Shown here piece after piece: positions 1-10,274 of a DNA stretch of 64,000 nucleotides. Positions within the stretch are counted from its first letter, which is position 1; each line of letters starts with the position of its first letter. The DNA comes from Alcanivorax sp. REN37 (lineage in GTDB: Bacteria; Pseudomonadota; Gammaproteobacteria; Pseudomonadales; Alcanivoracaceae), in assembly GCF_041102775.1 (NCBI RefSeq), contig NZ_JBGCUO010000001.1:2418001-2482000 (forward strand), given 5' to 3'. A program made the position numbers and the translations under genes. The notes beneath the pieces were generated by a model. It worked only from the letters and a program-made list of their open reading frames with translations, had not been told where the DNA came from and did no database searches.

Positions 1-2226
1 GAATTGCAGCCCGCGTTGGAGACTGAACTCGCCGTCGCCGTGCAGATCATCCAGCGTCAAGCGCCACTGTTCCGAGACCAATCGCAAGCCTTCCACCCGC
101 CCTTGCACCAACACTTCTTGGCGCCCAGCGCTGTGGTCACTGAGTGGCTGCTGCAACAACAACCGGCCCTGAATACGGCCGCCACCGAATTGCCATTGCG
201 ACAGTGCTTCCGGCAATACCGCCGCCAGCGGTGACGCCCAGAACAGCGTTTGCAAATCACTGCCGGGACCATCCACATCGCCCTGCACCACCAGCAGCGG
301 CGCGTGCTCCGGCACCAGGTCAATCAAGTCCACCTGCGCCGCACGTATCTGGGTGTCGAGGATCTCGGCGCTCAGATCACGGGCACGGAAATCAAAGTTG
401 TCGATCACCAAGGAACCGTTGATGTCGCGCGCACGGGGCCAGTCCGGCAAGAACTGCAGTTCCAGCCCGGCCAGTGCGAACACCATCTGGAAGGTGCGGT
501 CCTGCGGTCGTGCCGGGTCAACACGGATCGGGCCCTCGTAAAGGAAGCGACCGCGCTCAACCTGTCCGTCGACGAACGCCTCTTGCAACCAACGGCGCGC
601 TGCCGGGCTGGTCTGAACCATCGGAATGTAGTGAGCTGCGCGGGCAGCGCGGCCGTCGAACACCTCGCCGCGCAGGCGTAATTGCGGCAGCCCCTGTGGC
701 GGCAGCAGCACACTGAACAGCGCTTGGGCACGTGCATCATCGTTGGCCAGCGCCAGCCGGCCGCTGTCCAGCTGCAGGGTGCCGGACTGATCCCGCCACC
801 AATGCAGCGGTCCTGTCAGCGCCAATTCCAATGGCGCGTCGTATAGGTGTGGCAGCGTCAGCCGCAGCGCACTGCTGTCGAGCCACGCGTGGCCGCCATC
901 CGGGGTGCCGGTCACCCAGCCCGTAACACCCTGCACCCCCGGCCGTTGCTGCCCGGCCTGCAGTCCCAGCTCGGTGACGCGCGCACTGAACTCGGTCACG
1001 TGGCGGCCTTCGCCGCGCAAGTACAGCCCTTCAATGCGGCCCTCGGGCGCCCACGCTTGCAGCTCATCACGCAGTCCAGCCAGGGTTTGCAGCGGGAACG
1101 GCCACGCTAGCAGCTGGTCGCGCACGGCGGTGGCACTGATGCTGCCGGTACGCAGCTGCCAGCCGAACTGCTGGTCGACGCGGCCGTCCCACCACAGCGC
1201 CACCGGGCCGAGACTGAGCTCGCCCTGTTCACGGGTGCGACCCGACAAATGCTGCACCGTGAGCTGGTAGCCGCCACGCGCCAGAGTGCGCAGATCAAAC
1301 TCAGCATCCAGCTGTTCCAGCGTCCAGTCGGCGTCGGCATCGGTGTGGGTCAATGTCACGCCATGGGTGGAAAAGCGGCCACTGCCAGCCAACAGACGGC
1401 CCTCGCGCAGTTGCCCCCACAGCTCGACTCGGCCGGCTGCGGACACCGGCGCCACCGGCAGCGGCCACTGCTCCGGCAGCCAGTACTCCAATTGCTCACC
1501 GGATAATTCCAGATAGCCGTCACCGGCCAACTCCGACAGCTGACGCGGCTCGCCGTCGAGGCGCAGCCGCAGATCGGCGCTGAACGGTTGGTCGACAGCA
1601 CTGAAACGCACCGCCAGTTGGCGCTGATTGCCGTGCTTCACCAGCGCCAGTGACAGGTCATCGGCACGCAGCGGCGGCAACCCAGGCCAGTCGAGGCGTG
1701 CCTGCACATCGTCGAGCACCACCCGCTGCTGGCGATAAAGCACGTCGAGCAGGGTATCGAGGTTGCCGCTGCCGCCATCCAGCGCCTCCACGCCGTACAA
1801 CCGCACATGGCCTTCCGGATCGCGCTCCAAGTGCAGCGCCAAGCCGCTGATCCACAGCTGGCGCAGGGCCAACGAGCGTGCCCACAACGAGCGCGGCACA
1901 TCCACCGCCAGGCTCAGACGCTGCACCGCCAGCGGCGGACCGCTGCCGGTGGCGCTTTGCACCGCCAACCCTTGTAGATCAAATACCGGCGTGATGCCGT
2001 CCATGTGCCCGGACAGGGCGGCAATACGCACCGGCGTGCGCAACTGGTTGCTGAGCTGTTGCTCCAGCACATCCTTAAAGTCCGGCAGCATCACCATCAG
2101 CTGACGCGCCAGCAGCACATAGAGCACCAGCGCCAATACCCCGACCAGCGTCAGTAGGCCGAGACAGCGGGACACTATCCGCGACAGGGAAAAACGCCGC
2201 CGCGCAGGCGCCGCGCGGCTGCTCAC
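1..2226 (-). CDS. yhdP: YhdP family AsmA-like membrane protein, 3' end cut by window
   Basis: Large envelope protein of the YhdP group (AsmA/TamB-like superfamily, DUF3971). In E. coli YhdP spans the periplasm from an inner-membrane anchor and helps move phospholipids to the outer membrane, partly redundant with TamB and YdbH; that is family knowledge. Seen here: about 742 N-terminal residues of a protein usually near 1,270 aa, with a basic N-terminus, one hydrophobic helix at about residues 19-40, then a long beta-rich stretch with short alternating hydrophobic segments. The GTG start overlaps the maf stop (GTGA), so the two are translationally coupled. The reading frame is open to the window edge and the C-terminus is not visible. 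The usual neighbour rng (RNase G) is absent between maf and this gene. Confidence 0.9.
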   Translation of the reverse strand, partial: MSSRAAPARRRFSLSRIVSRCLGLLTLVGVLALVLYVLLARQLMVMLPDFKDVLEQQLSNQLRTPVRIAALSGHMDGITPVFDLQGLAVQSATGSGPPLAVQRLSLAVDVPRSLWARSLALRQLWISGLALHLERDPEGHVRLYGVEALDGGSGNLDTLLDVLYRQQRVVLDDVQARLDWPGLPPLRADDLSLALVKHGNQRQLAVRFSAVDQPFSADLRLRLDGEPRQLSELAGDGYLELSGEQLEYWLPEQWPLPVAPVSAAGRVELWGQLREGRLLAGSGRFSTHGVTLTHTDADADWTLEQLDAEFDLRTLARGGYQLTVQHLSGRTREQGELSLGPVALWWDGRVDQQFGWQLRTGSISATAVRDQLLAWPFPLQTLAGLRDELQAWAPEGRIEGLYLRGEGRHVTEFSARVTELGLQAGQQRPGVQGVTGWVTGTPDGGHAWLDSSALRLTLPHLYDAPLELALTGPLHWWRDQSGTLQLDSGRLALANDDARAQALFSVLLPPQGLPQLRLRGEVFDGRAARAAHYIPMVQTSPAARRWLQEAFVDGQVERGRFLYEGPIRVDPARPQDRTFQMVFALAGLELQFLPDWPRARDINGSLVIDNFDFRARDLSAEILDTQIRAAQVDLIDLVPEHAPLLVVQGDVDGPGSDLQTLFWASPLAAVLPEALSQWQFGGGRIQGRLLLQQPLSDHSAGRQEVLVQGRVEGLRLVSEQWRLTLDDLHGDGEFSLQRGLQF

Positions 2227-2828
2227 AGCGCCTCCGGCGACTGCCAGGCCGGCACGCCGGCGGCTTCCAGTAAGGCGCAGGTTTCCAGCAGTGGTAAGCC
2301 GACCACGGTGCTGAAGTTGCCATCCAGCCGCTCCACCAGCAGCGCGCCAAAGCCTTGCACGCCGTAGCTGCCAGCCTTGTCGAACGGCTCGCCGGTGGCC
2401 ACATAACGCGCGATCAGCGCCTCATCCAGCGCGCGAAACTGCACCCAGGTGGTGGCCACGCAGCTGTGTTGCGCACTGCCACTGCAGAGCGACACCGCCG
2501 ACAACACCCGGTGGCGGGTGCCGGACAGCTGGCGCAGCATAGCGCTGGCCTCGCTGACATCGGCCGGCTTGCCAAGGATGGCGCCGGTCGCACTTACGAC
2601 CGTGGTGTCGGCGCCCAGCACCAACGCTGCGGCGCGCGCCGCCGGCAGCGCATCCCAACCGGCACGGGCTTTTTCTTCGGCCATGCGCAGCACGTAGTCC
2701 TGCGGCGGCTCGCCGGGACGCACCTGCTCATCAATGCCGGGGTAGTCCAAACGCTGGAACGGCACGCCCACCTGCTGCAGCAGGTCGGCCCGGCGGGGCG
2801 AGGCAGAAGCCAGATAGAGGCGTGTCAT
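2223..2828 (-). CDS. maf: Maf-family nucleoside triphosphate pyrophosphatase (YhdE-like dTTPase/UTPase)
   Basis: Cytoplasmic house-cleaning pyrophosphatase of the Maf superfamily, 201 aa. The N-terminal phosphate-binding motif SASPRR is at residues 8-13, the presumed catalytic Asp lies in GADTTV (D74), and GKP is at 86-88. The C-terminal stretch with KAGSYGVQG resembles E. coli YhdE, which hydrolyses dTTP, UTP and modified pyrimidine nucleotides. The subfamily is inferred from this and from the position after mreD. The ATG was chosen because the protein then begins MTRLYLASASPRR, as in the family, and because the start overlaps the mreD stop by one base (TGATG). An upstream in-frame start would add 31 unconserved residues lying inside mreD. 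Confidence 0.95.
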   Translation of the reverse strand: MTRLYLASASPRRADLLQQVGVPFQRLDYPGIDEQVRPGEPPQDYVLRMAEEKARAGWDALPAARAAALVLGADTTVVSATGAILGKPADVSEASAMLRQLSGTRHRVLSAVSLCSGSAQHSCVATTWVQFRALDEALIARYVATGEPFDKAGSYGVQGFGALLVERLDGNFSTVVGLPLLETCALLEAAGVPAWQSPEAL

Positions 2829-3322
2829 CAGCGCACCTGGAAACGGTGGCGCACCCAGCGCAGCAGGGCGAACACCGGCCGCCAGATCAACGCCGAGATC
2901 AGCGCCGGCAAGAGCACCCACACCGGCGGTAGCAGTACCCGGCCGACAGCGTTCTGAATCATGTAGCTGATCAAACTGCCAAGGCCGACCAGCAGGAAAA
3001 TCACCACCGACTGTTGCAGCGGCGGGAACACCCGCAGGCGTTTATGCAGCGCCAGCACCATGTACGCCACCAGCGCCAGCGCCACCGCGTGCTGGCCGAG
3101 CACGGTGCCGAGCAGCACGTCCTGAAATAGGCCGACGCCGAAGCCGACAAACACGCCGACTCGGTGCGGCAGCGCCACCACCCAATACAGCAGCACCAGC
3201 GTCATCCATTCCGGACGGCCGAGCGCCAGCCAGTCCGGCAGCGGCAGTAATTCCAGCACCGCGGCCAGCAGGAACGTCAGGGCGATGGCAATGGAGCCGG
3301 AATGCCGGGCCGGTCGCATCAT
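2828..3322 (-). CDS. mreD: Rod shape-determining protein MreD
   Basis: Small integral inner-membrane protein of the elongasome, 164 aa, usual length for MreD (about 160). Five or so hydrophobic segments are visible across the whole length, and the FQDVLLG stretch in the middle is typical of the family. It works with MreB, MreC, RodZ, RodA and PBP2 to direct lateral peptidoglycan synthesis. The start ATG overlaps the mreC stop (ATGA) and the stop overlaps the maf start, so it is the third gene of one tightly coupled operon. A second ATG follows immediately and could be used instead. Confidence 0.95.
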   Translation of the reverse strand: MMRPARHSGSIAIALTFLLAAVLELLPLPDWLALGRPEWMTLVLLYWVVALPHRVGVFVGFGVGLFQDVLLGTVLGQHAVALALVAYMVLALHKRLRVFPPLQQSVVIFLLVGLGSLISYMIQNAVGRVLLPPVWVLLPALISALIWRPVFALLRWVRHRFQVR

Positions 3323-4194
3323 GGCAGGGGCTCCTCACGCGGCAGACTGGGGGCAGGCATTTCCACTTCCGGCACCGCCGGCGGCTGCTTCACCAGCAGC
3401 ACATGGCTGATACGGTCGATGGCCGCCAGCGGCTGCGCATCGACCCGCGCAAAGGCGGCCGAGCGATCGTGGTCAACGCGCTCCACTTTGGCCACCGGGT
3501 AGCCGCGCGGGAAACGCTGGTCGAGGCCGGTGGACACCAGCAGATCGCCTTCCTGAATATCGGCGGTATCCGGTACATACATCAGCCGCAGCCGACGGCT
3601 GCTGCCAGCGCCGGCCAGAATCGCGCGAATGCCGTTGCGGTTCACCTGCACCGACAGCGCATGGCTGGCATCGGTAATCAGCAGCACCCGCGAGGTGAAC
3701 GGCCCCACCTGCACCACTTGGCCAAGCAGACCATGGGCTTCGAGCACCGCTTGGCCGACATAGACGCCATCTTGGCTGCCCTTGTTGATCACCACTTCCT
3801 GACGGCTGGGGTCCGGCTCCACGCCGATAATTTCGGCCGCCAGCACTTCCGACGGCAGTTCGGCAGAGGAATTGAGCAATTCACGCAGGCGTGCGTTCTC
3901 CGCCTCCAACACCGCCAGCCGCTGCACCCGTTGCTGCAATACCAAAACGTTGCGGGTCAGGCGCGCGTTATCGGCTTCAAGATCGGAACGGCTCTGGAAC
4001 AGGCGGGAGAAGAAATGGCCGAACGAACCCGGCACATGGGCGATGAAATGCACCGGTGCGGTGGCCACCGCCAACGCATGGCGCACCGGCGCCACCCGAT
4101 CGCTGTGGTGATCCATCAGCAACAGGGCCACGCCGAGCACCAGTGTCACCAGTAGGCGGTAACCGGGATTGGGGGTGGCGGAAAACAGCTTCAA
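3319..4194 (-). CDS. mreC: Rod shape-determining protein MreC, TTG start proposed
   Basis: Bitopic inner-membrane elongasome scaffold that activates PBP2. Seen: a short basic N-terminus, one transmembrane helix at about residues 11-28, a coiled coil at about 60-100, then the two-barrel periplasmic domain with the NKG, GLLGQV and GDLLVSTGLD signatures, ending in a Pro/Glu-rich tail. Start choice: an in-frame GTG at 4242 has no ribosome-binding site and adds 16 unconserved residues, whereas a TTG at 4194 has a perfect GGAGG (4204-4208) nine bases upstream and gives the usual short N-terminus (291 aa). I prefer the TTG. The gene follows mreB by 69 bases and its stop overlaps mreD. Confidence 0.93.
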   Translation of the reverse strand: MKLFSATPNPGYRLLVTLVLGVALLLMDHHSDRVAPVRHALAVATAPVHFIAHVPGSFGHFFSRLFQSRSDLEADNARLTRNVLVLQQRVQRLAVLEAENARLRELLNSSAELPSEVLAAEIIGVEPDPSRQEVVINKGSQDGVYVGQAVLEAHGLLGQVVQVGPFTSRVLLITDASHALSVQVNRNGIRAILAGAGSSRRLRLMYVPDTADIQEGDLLVSTGLDQRFPRGYPVAKVERVDHDRSAAFARVDAQPLAAIDRISHVLLVKQPPAVPEVEMPAPSLPREEPLP

Positions 4195-4263
4195 AGGGAC
4201 CGGCCTCCAGGGAAACCCGGGGCCGCCGTCAGGCAGCCCCACTGGGGTATCAGGCCACGGACG

Positions 4264-5399
<1,136 letters not shown>

Positions 5400-5511
5400 G
5401 GCTGGAACCGGCGCGTCACCACGCGCGCCAGTGGCCTCAAAGTGGCCAAATATGGTAGCTTCTTGGCCCCCTTTTCCGGTCTTCCGGACGCGCTTTTTGC
5501 AGGAGCAGAAC

Positions 5512-5799
5512 ATGTCGCTTGACCCCCAGGCCCTGGCCCGGGTCGCCCATTTGGCGCGACTCGACCTGAGCGCTGATGACCATAACGGGCTCACCGAGCG
5601 CCTCAACACCATCCTTGCCATGGTCGACCGGTTGCAGGACGCCGATGTGTCCCATCTGGAACCCATGGCGCACCCGCTGGACGCGGTGCAAACCCTGCGC
5701 GCCGACGAGGTTACCGAGCCGGACGTGCGCGCACAGGTGGCCCCGCTGGCCCCGGCCATGGACGACGGTTTGTACCTGGTTCCGCGGGTAATCGAATGA
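5512..5799 (+). CDS. gatC: Asp-tRNA(Asn)/Glu-tRNA(Gln) amidotransferase subunit C
   Basis: Small subunit of the GatCAB tRNA-dependent amidotransferase, 95 aa. It wraps around GatA and GatB and stabilises the complex that converts Glu-tRNA(Gln) and/or Asp-tRNA(Asn) to the amidated forms. The sequence begins MSLDPQALARVAHLARL and contains the family pattern of an N-terminal helix pair, the LEPMAHPL segment and a C-terminal LVPRVIE tail. The ATG at 5512 was chosen because AGGAG lies seven bases upstream; the open frame extends further 5' without conserved sequence. It is the first gene of gatCAB, 45 bases ahead of gatA. Confidence 0.96.
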   Translation: MSLDPQALARVAHLARLDLSADDHNGLTERLNTILAMVDRLQDADVSHLEPMAHPLDAVQTLRADEVTEPDVRAQVAPLAPAMDDGLYLVPRVIE

Positions 5800-5844
5800 C
5801 GGGCCCCGCCCGCCGAGCAGATTTCTGAATATAAGGCAGCGCCT

Positions 5845-7311
5845 GTGACCCTACATCTCCAGACTCTTTCCGAGCTGCGCCGGCAGTTGGACGCCGGCAC
5901 CATCAGCGCCCGCGAACTGACCGCGCATTTCCTTGACCGCATCGAGCGTTTTGACGGCGAGCTGAACAGCTTTATCACCGTCACCGCCGAGCAAGCGCTG
6001 GCCGAAGCCGACGCCGCTGATGCCGCCCTTGCTGCCGGTAACGCTGGCCCGCTGACCGGCCTGCCGCTGGCACACAAGGACCTGTTCTGCACCGACGGCG
6101 TGCGCACCAGCTGCGCCTCACGCATGCTCGACAACTTTGCCGCTCCCTACGATGCCGAAGTGGTGGCGCGCCTGCGCCGCGCCGGCATGGTCTGCCTGGG
6201 CAAAACCAACATGGACGAGTTCGCCATGGGCTCCTCCAACGAAACCAGCTTCTACGGCCCGGTGAAGAATCCCTGGGACCTGAGCCGGGTACCGGGCGGC
6301 TCCTCCGGCGGTTCCGCCGCGGCCGTGGCCGCGGGCTTGGCACCGGTGGCCACCGCCTCCGACACCGGCGGTTCGATCCGCCAGCCGGCGGCGCTGACCG
6401 GTCTGACCGGCTTTAAGCCCAGCTACGGCCGGGTCTCGCGCTGGGGCATGGTGGCATTTGCGTCCAGCCTCGATCAGGCCGGCATTCTCGCTCGCAGTGC
6501 CGAAGACTGCGCACTGCTGCTCGGCGCCATGGCCGGCCATGATGACCGTGATGCCACCTCGGTGGCGCGGCCGGTGGATGACTACCGCGCTGCACTGAGC
6601 ACCCCGCTGGCGGGTCTGCGCGTGGGCGTCCCAGAGGAGTTCTTCCCGGCCCAGCTCGATGCCGGCATTGCCGAGGTCACCCGCGCGGCACTGGCGCAGC
6701 TGGAACAGCTTGGCGCCACGTTGGTACCGGTACGGCTGCCCAGCATCGACCTGTCGGTGGCGGCCTACTATGTGATCGCGCCGGCGGAAGCGTCCTCCAA
6801 CCTGGCCCGCTTTGACGGCGTGCGCTACGGCTACCGCTGCGACAACCCGCGCGACATCGAAGACCTGTTCAAACGCAGCCGCTCAGAAGCCTTCGGGGAT
6901 GAGGTGAAACGCCGCATCCTGGTCGGCACCTATGCGCTCTCCCATGGCTACTACGACGCCTATTACCTGCAGGCCCAGCGCGTACGGCGCCAAATCGCCA
7001 ACGAGTTCAACGCGGCGCTGGCCGAGGTCGATGTGCTGGTCGGCCCCACCACCCCGGACGTGGCGTTCCCGCTCGGCGCGCGCACTGACGACCCGGTGAC
7101 GCTGTACATGGCGGACATGTTCACCATCGGCGCCAACCTGGCCGGGCTGCCGGCACTGTCGATGCCGGCTGGTCTGCATCAGGGCCTGCCAGTGGGAGTA
7201 CAAGTAATCGGCCGGCCGTTCGAAGAAGGCCGCATTCTCAACCTGGCGCACCAGTTCCAGCAGGCCACCGAGTGGCATCAACTGCGCCCTGGCTTCGGAG
7301 GTGAAGCATGA
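5845..7311 (+). CDS. gatA: Asp-tRNA(Asn)/Glu-tRNA(Gln) amidotransferase subunit A
   Basis: Amidase-signature glutaminase subunit of GatCAB, 488 aa, normal length. It releases ammonia from glutamine (or asparagine), which is channelled to GatB. The Ser-cis-Ser-Lys triad is visible: K78 in the HKDLF segment, S153-S154 within GGSSGGS, and S177 in the DTGGSIRQ stretch. The start is GTG with an AAGGCAG-type Shine-Dalgarno. The last bases overlap gatB as ATGA, indicating coupled translation. Presence of gatCAB implies indirect formation of Asn-tRNA and/or Gln-tRNA; which of the two matters depends on AsnRS and GlnRS genes outside this window. Confidence 0.98.
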   Translation: MTLHLQTLSELRRQLDAGTISARELTAHFLDRIERFDGELNSFITVTAEQALAEADAADAALAAGNAGPLTGLPLAHKDLFCTDGVRTSCASRMLDNFAAPYDAEVVARLRRAGMVCLGKTNMDEFAMGSSNETSFYGPVKNPWDLSRVPGGSSGGSAAAVAAGLAPVATASDTGGSIRQPAALTGLTGFKPSYGRVSRWGMVAFASSLDQAGILARSAEDCALLLGAMAGHDDRDATSVARPVDDYRAALSTPLAGLRVGVPEEFFPAQLDAGIAEVTRAALAQLEQLGATLVPVRLPSIDLSVAAYYVIAPAEASSNLARFDGVRYGYRCDNPRDIEDLFKRSRSEAFGDEVKRRILVGTYALSHGYYDAYYLQAQRVRRQIANEFNAALAEVDVLVGPTTPDVAFPLGARTDDPVTLYMADMFTIGANLAGLPALSMPAGLHQGLPVGVQVIGRPFEEGRILNLAHQFQQATEWHQLRPGFGGEA

Positions 7312-8753
7312 GCTGGGAAGCCGTGATCGGGTTGGAAGTGCACGTGCAGCTGTCCACCCGCACCAAGATTTTCTCAGGCTCCGCCACCGAATTTGGTGCC
7401 GAGCCCAACCGCCACGCTAGCCTGATCGACTTGGCCATGCCCGGCACGTTGCCGGTGGCGAACCTGGAAGCGATCCGCAAGGCGGCGCTGTTTGGCCTTG
7501 CCATCAATGCTGAGGTGGCGCGCCGCTCGGTGTTCGAGCGCAAAAACTACTTCTACCCGGACCTGCCCAAGGGCTACCAGACCACCCAGCTGGCAGCCCC
7601 GATCGTCGGTCCCGGCGTGATCGACGTGCAGCTGGAAGACGGTAGCCGCAAAGCCATCCGCATTCACCACGCGCACTTGGAAGAAGACGCCGGCAAGTCG
7701 GTGCATGAAGGCTTCCATGGGCAGTCTGGCATCGACCTCAACCGCGCCGGCACCCCGCTGATCGAAGTGGTCACCGAGCCCGATATGCGCAACGCCGAGG
7801 AAGCGGTGGCGTTCGCGCGCAAGCTGCATGCCATCGTCACTGCCATCGGTATCTGTGACGGCCACATGGCGCAGGGTTCGATGCGCTTTGACGTCAACGT
7901 GTCGGTGCGCAAGCGCGGCAGCGAGGTGCTCGGCACCCGCACTGAAACCAAGAACCTGAACTCGTTCAAGTTCATGGAAGCAGCCATCAACCAAGAAATC
8001 GCGCGCCAGATCGACGTGCTCGAAGACGGCGGCACCATTGTTCAGGAAACCCGCCTCTACAACGGCGACACTCACAGCGCGCGCAGCATGCGCACCAAGG
8101 AAGACGCTAACGATTACCGCTACTTCCCGTGCCCGGACCTGCCGCCGGTGGTGCTCAGCGAGGCTGATCTGGACGCCCTGCGTGCCAGCCTGCCGGAACT
8201 GCCGGACGCCCGGGAGGCGCGTTTCGTCGCCGATTACGGTCTGTCTGCCTACGACGCCGGTATCCTGGCCGGCGACCGCCTGGTGGCGGACTACTTCGAA
8301 GCGGTAGCCACCGACAGCGGTGATGCCAAGCTGGCGGCCAACTGGGTGATCGGCGACATCGCCGCCTTGCTCAACGCCCGCGAGCTGACCATCGACGCTT
8401 GCCCGGTCAGCGCCGCCCAGCTGGCGCAGATGATCCAGCGCCTGAAGGACGGCACCATTTCCTCAAAAATCGCCAAACAGGTATTTGAGGCCATGGCCGA
8501 CGGTGAAGGCAGCGCCGATGACATCATCACGGCACGCGGCCTCAAGCAGGTGTCGGACAGCGGCGCACTGGCGGCAGTGGTGGCGGAAATCCTCGCGGCC
8601 AATCCGGAGCAAGTGGCCAACTACCGCGCCGCCGATGACGGCAAACGCAAGAAAATGTTCGGGTTCTTTGTCGGCCAAGCAATGAAACAAACGCAGGGCA
8701 AAGCCAACCCGCAACAACTGAACGCTCTGATACAAGAGCAACTGGACAGCTGA
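7308..8753 (+). CDS. gatB: Asp-tRNA(Asn)/Glu-tRNA(Gln) amidotransferase subunit B
   Basis: Kinase/transamidase subunit of GatCAB, 481 aa. It phosphorylates the misacylated carboxylate and transfers ammonia to it. The N-terminus carries the GLEVHVQL signature, followed by the [11 protein letters not shown] tRNA-acceptor region and the HLEEDAGKS motif of the cradle domain. The C-terminal part (from about residue 330) is the helical plus YqeY-like tail domain that recognises the tRNA body. It overlaps gatA by four bases and is followed by a clear intrinsic terminator at 8766-8788, so gatCAB forms a closed three-gene operon. Confidence 0.98.
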   Translation: MSWEAVIGLEVHVQLSTRTKIFSGSATEFGAEPNRHASLIDLAMPGTLPVANLEAIRKAALFGLAINAEVARRSVFERKNYFYPDLPKGYQTTQLAAPIVGPGVIDVQLEDGSRKAIRIHHAHLEEDAGKSVHEGFHGQSGIDLNRAGTPLIEVVTEPDMRNAEEAVAFARKLHAIVTAIGICDGHMAQGSMRFDVNVSVRKRGSEVLGTRTETKNLNSFKFMEAAINQEIARQIDVLEDGGTIVQETRLYNGDTHSARSMRTKEDANDYRYFPCPDLPPVVLSEADLDALRASLPELPDAREARFVADYGLSAYDAGILAGDRLVADYFEAVATDSGDAKLAANWVIGDIAALLNARELTIDACPVSAAQLAQMIQRLKDGTISSKIAKQVFEAMADGEGSADDIITARGLKQVSDSGALAAVVAEILAANPEQVANYRAADDGKRKKMFGFFVGQAMKQTQGKANPQQLNALIQEQLDS

Positions 8754-8765
8754 TGCTGCCGATTA

Positions 8766-8788
8766 CGCCGCCTGCGGGCGGCGTTTTA
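8766..8788 (+). terminator. Rho-independent terminator after gatCAB
   Basis: A 7-bp GC-only stem (8766-8772 with 8777-8783) closes a 4-base loop and is followed directly by TTTTA. It lies 12 bases after the gatB stop, the right position for operon termination. Confidence 0.85.
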
Positions 8789-8829
8789 TCATCCGTTGCG
8801 GGGCTGCCCCGCTGAGCCGAGGAGGCCCC

Positions 8830-9645
8830 ATGTCAGAGATCCTTTACCGCGAACGCGTGCGCGTACGCCGCGACGAGCGCGGCGTCGCCTATGTCACCCT
8901 GGCGCGCCCAGACAAGTACAACGCCATCGACCTGGACATGCTGCATGCACTGACCGAGGCCGCCAAGGCGCTGCGCAAGGACCGCACACTGCGCGCCGTA
9001 ATCTTCTCCGGCGAAGGCAAATCGTTCTGCGCCGGACTCGACTTCGGCAAGGTGCTGAAAACCCCGGCCGGCATCCTGCGCGCGTTTATTCCCGGCCTGC
9101 GCGCCACCAACGTGTTCCAACGCGCCTGCTGGGCCTACCGCGAACTGCCGGTGCCAGTGATTAACGTCAGCCACGGCCACTGCTTCGGCGGCGGCATGCA
9201 GATGGCGCTGGCCGCCGACTTCCGCTTCACCACCCCGGACTGCCAGCTGTCGGTGCTGGAAGTGAAATGGGGTCTGATTCCGGACATGAGCGGCAGCATG
9301 GGTCTGCGCAACCAAGTCGGCCTCGACATGGCCAAACTGCTGACCATGACCGGCCGCGTGCTGAGCGGCAACGACGCCAAGGCCATTGGCTTGGTGACCG
9401 AGGTGGCAGACGACCCGATGGCGGCCGCTGAGGCACTGGTGGACGAACTGCTGGTGCGCTCTCCGGACGCGCTGGCCGGCGCCAAGCAGCTGTTTGCCAC
9501 CGCTTGGCAAAGCAGCGAGGAAGTGGCCTTTTCCGCCGAACGCCGCATCCAGGCGCGCATCCTGATGGCACCCAACCAGCGCCGGGCGCTGAAAGCAGCC
9601 ACCAACAAAGAAACCCCGCAATTCCTGCCGCGCCGCCTGCGCTAA
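8830..9645 (+). CDS. Crotonase/enoyl-CoA hydratase family protein
   Basis: Acyl-CoA-binding enzyme of the crotonase superfamily, 271 aa. The oxyanion-hole segments are visible as SFCAGLDF (about residues 62-69) and HCFGGGMQ (about 120-127), and the middle motif is LEVKWGLIPDMSGS. In classical hydratases two Glu residues act near this motif; here one Glu and an Asp are present, so the reaction (hydration, isomerisation or other) cannot be fixed by eye. AGGAGG stands just upstream of the ATG. It is probably monocistronic: a terminator precedes it, and a weak GC hairpin (9654-9681) without a T run follows. A fatty-acid role is plausible given other lipid genes nearby. Confidence 0.9.
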   Translation: MSEILYRERVRVRRDERGVAYVTLARPDKYNAIDLDMLHALTEAAKALRKDRTLRAVIFSGEGKSFCAGLDFGKVLKTPAGILRAFIPGLRATNVFQRACWAYRELPVPVINVSHGHCFGGGMQMALAADFRFTTPDCQLSVLEVKWGLIPDMSGSMGLRNQVGLDMAKLLTMTGRVLSGNDAKAIGLVTEVADDPMAAAEALVDELLVRSPDALAGAKQLFATAWQSSEEVAFSAERRIQARILMAPNQRRALKAATNKETPQFLPRRLR

Positions 9646-9815
9646 ACCGTCATGGCCCCAGCCTCGACAGCGGCCGGGGCCGTGATTGCGTACCGCCGCG
9701 CCAACACGGCGATGTTGCCTTTCTTTACACACCCTGCCGGGTCACCACCGTACCCTGTGCCTGAATCGCACCGGGCCCTTCACCGGTGCCCGTGCAACCG
9801 GACAGGATGTGGCCG

Positions 9816-10223
9816 ATGACTGTGGTACGACTGCTGCTGATTGCCTTGCTGGCCTGGGCCCCGTTGGCTCAAGCAGGCGGGAGCAGCGCGCTAGTGCCGC
9901 AAACTGCAGTCAGCTCCGAACCGCCACCAGAAGTAGCCGCCGGGGCCCACACCTCGATTCCCAATGTGCCGGTGCAGAATCACCGCCAGGCCCTACCAAG
10001 CAGCTTCCGCCTGAATCCGGACAGCGGCCAGCCACCGTCCGACCCTTACCTGTCAGTGCTGATCTTCCTGCTGGTGATCCAATGCAGTTACTGGATGCTG
10101 CGCTTCTACCCCCAATTGCGGCGCTTTTTCCGCTCGCTGCTGTCTCGCTCGCGGCGCAGTCCGCTGGTACGCCGCCACAGCGACAAACGCCGCCCTGCTG
10201 CACTGCCGACGCCGCCGCGTTAA
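9816..10223 (+). CDS. Small predicted membrane protein of unknown function
   Basis: I do not recognise the family. The frame encodes 135 aa with a convincing signal peptide (MTVVRLLLIALLAWAPLAQA, cut near residue 20), a Pro/Ser-rich periplasmic stretch, one hydrophobic helix at about residues 80-98 (LIFLLVIQCSYWML) and a strongly basic C-terminal tail full of Arg. The topology suggests an inner-membrane protein with a cytoplasmic Arg-rich end. AGGA at 9804-9807 supports the ATG at 9816. It ends 51 bases before the mechanosensitive channel gene, on the same strand, so it may be cotranscribed with it. Coding status is moderately sure. Confidence 0.55.
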   Translation: MTVVRLLLIALLAWAPLAQAGGSSALVPQTAVSSEPPPEVAAGAHTSIPNVPVQNHRQALPSSFRLNPDSGQPPSDPYLSVLIFLLVIQCSYWMLRFYPQLRRFFRSLLSRSRRSPLVRRHSDKRRPAALPTPPR

Positions 10224-10274
10224 GGTAGCCGTCCTGCTTGTTATTTGCGTTCACCGGTTGTCTGCGGAGGCCCC

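Noticed and set aside
9654..9681. GGCCCC/GGGGCC hairpin after the crotonase gene as a terminator
   Set aside because: No T run follows; not listed as a terminator.
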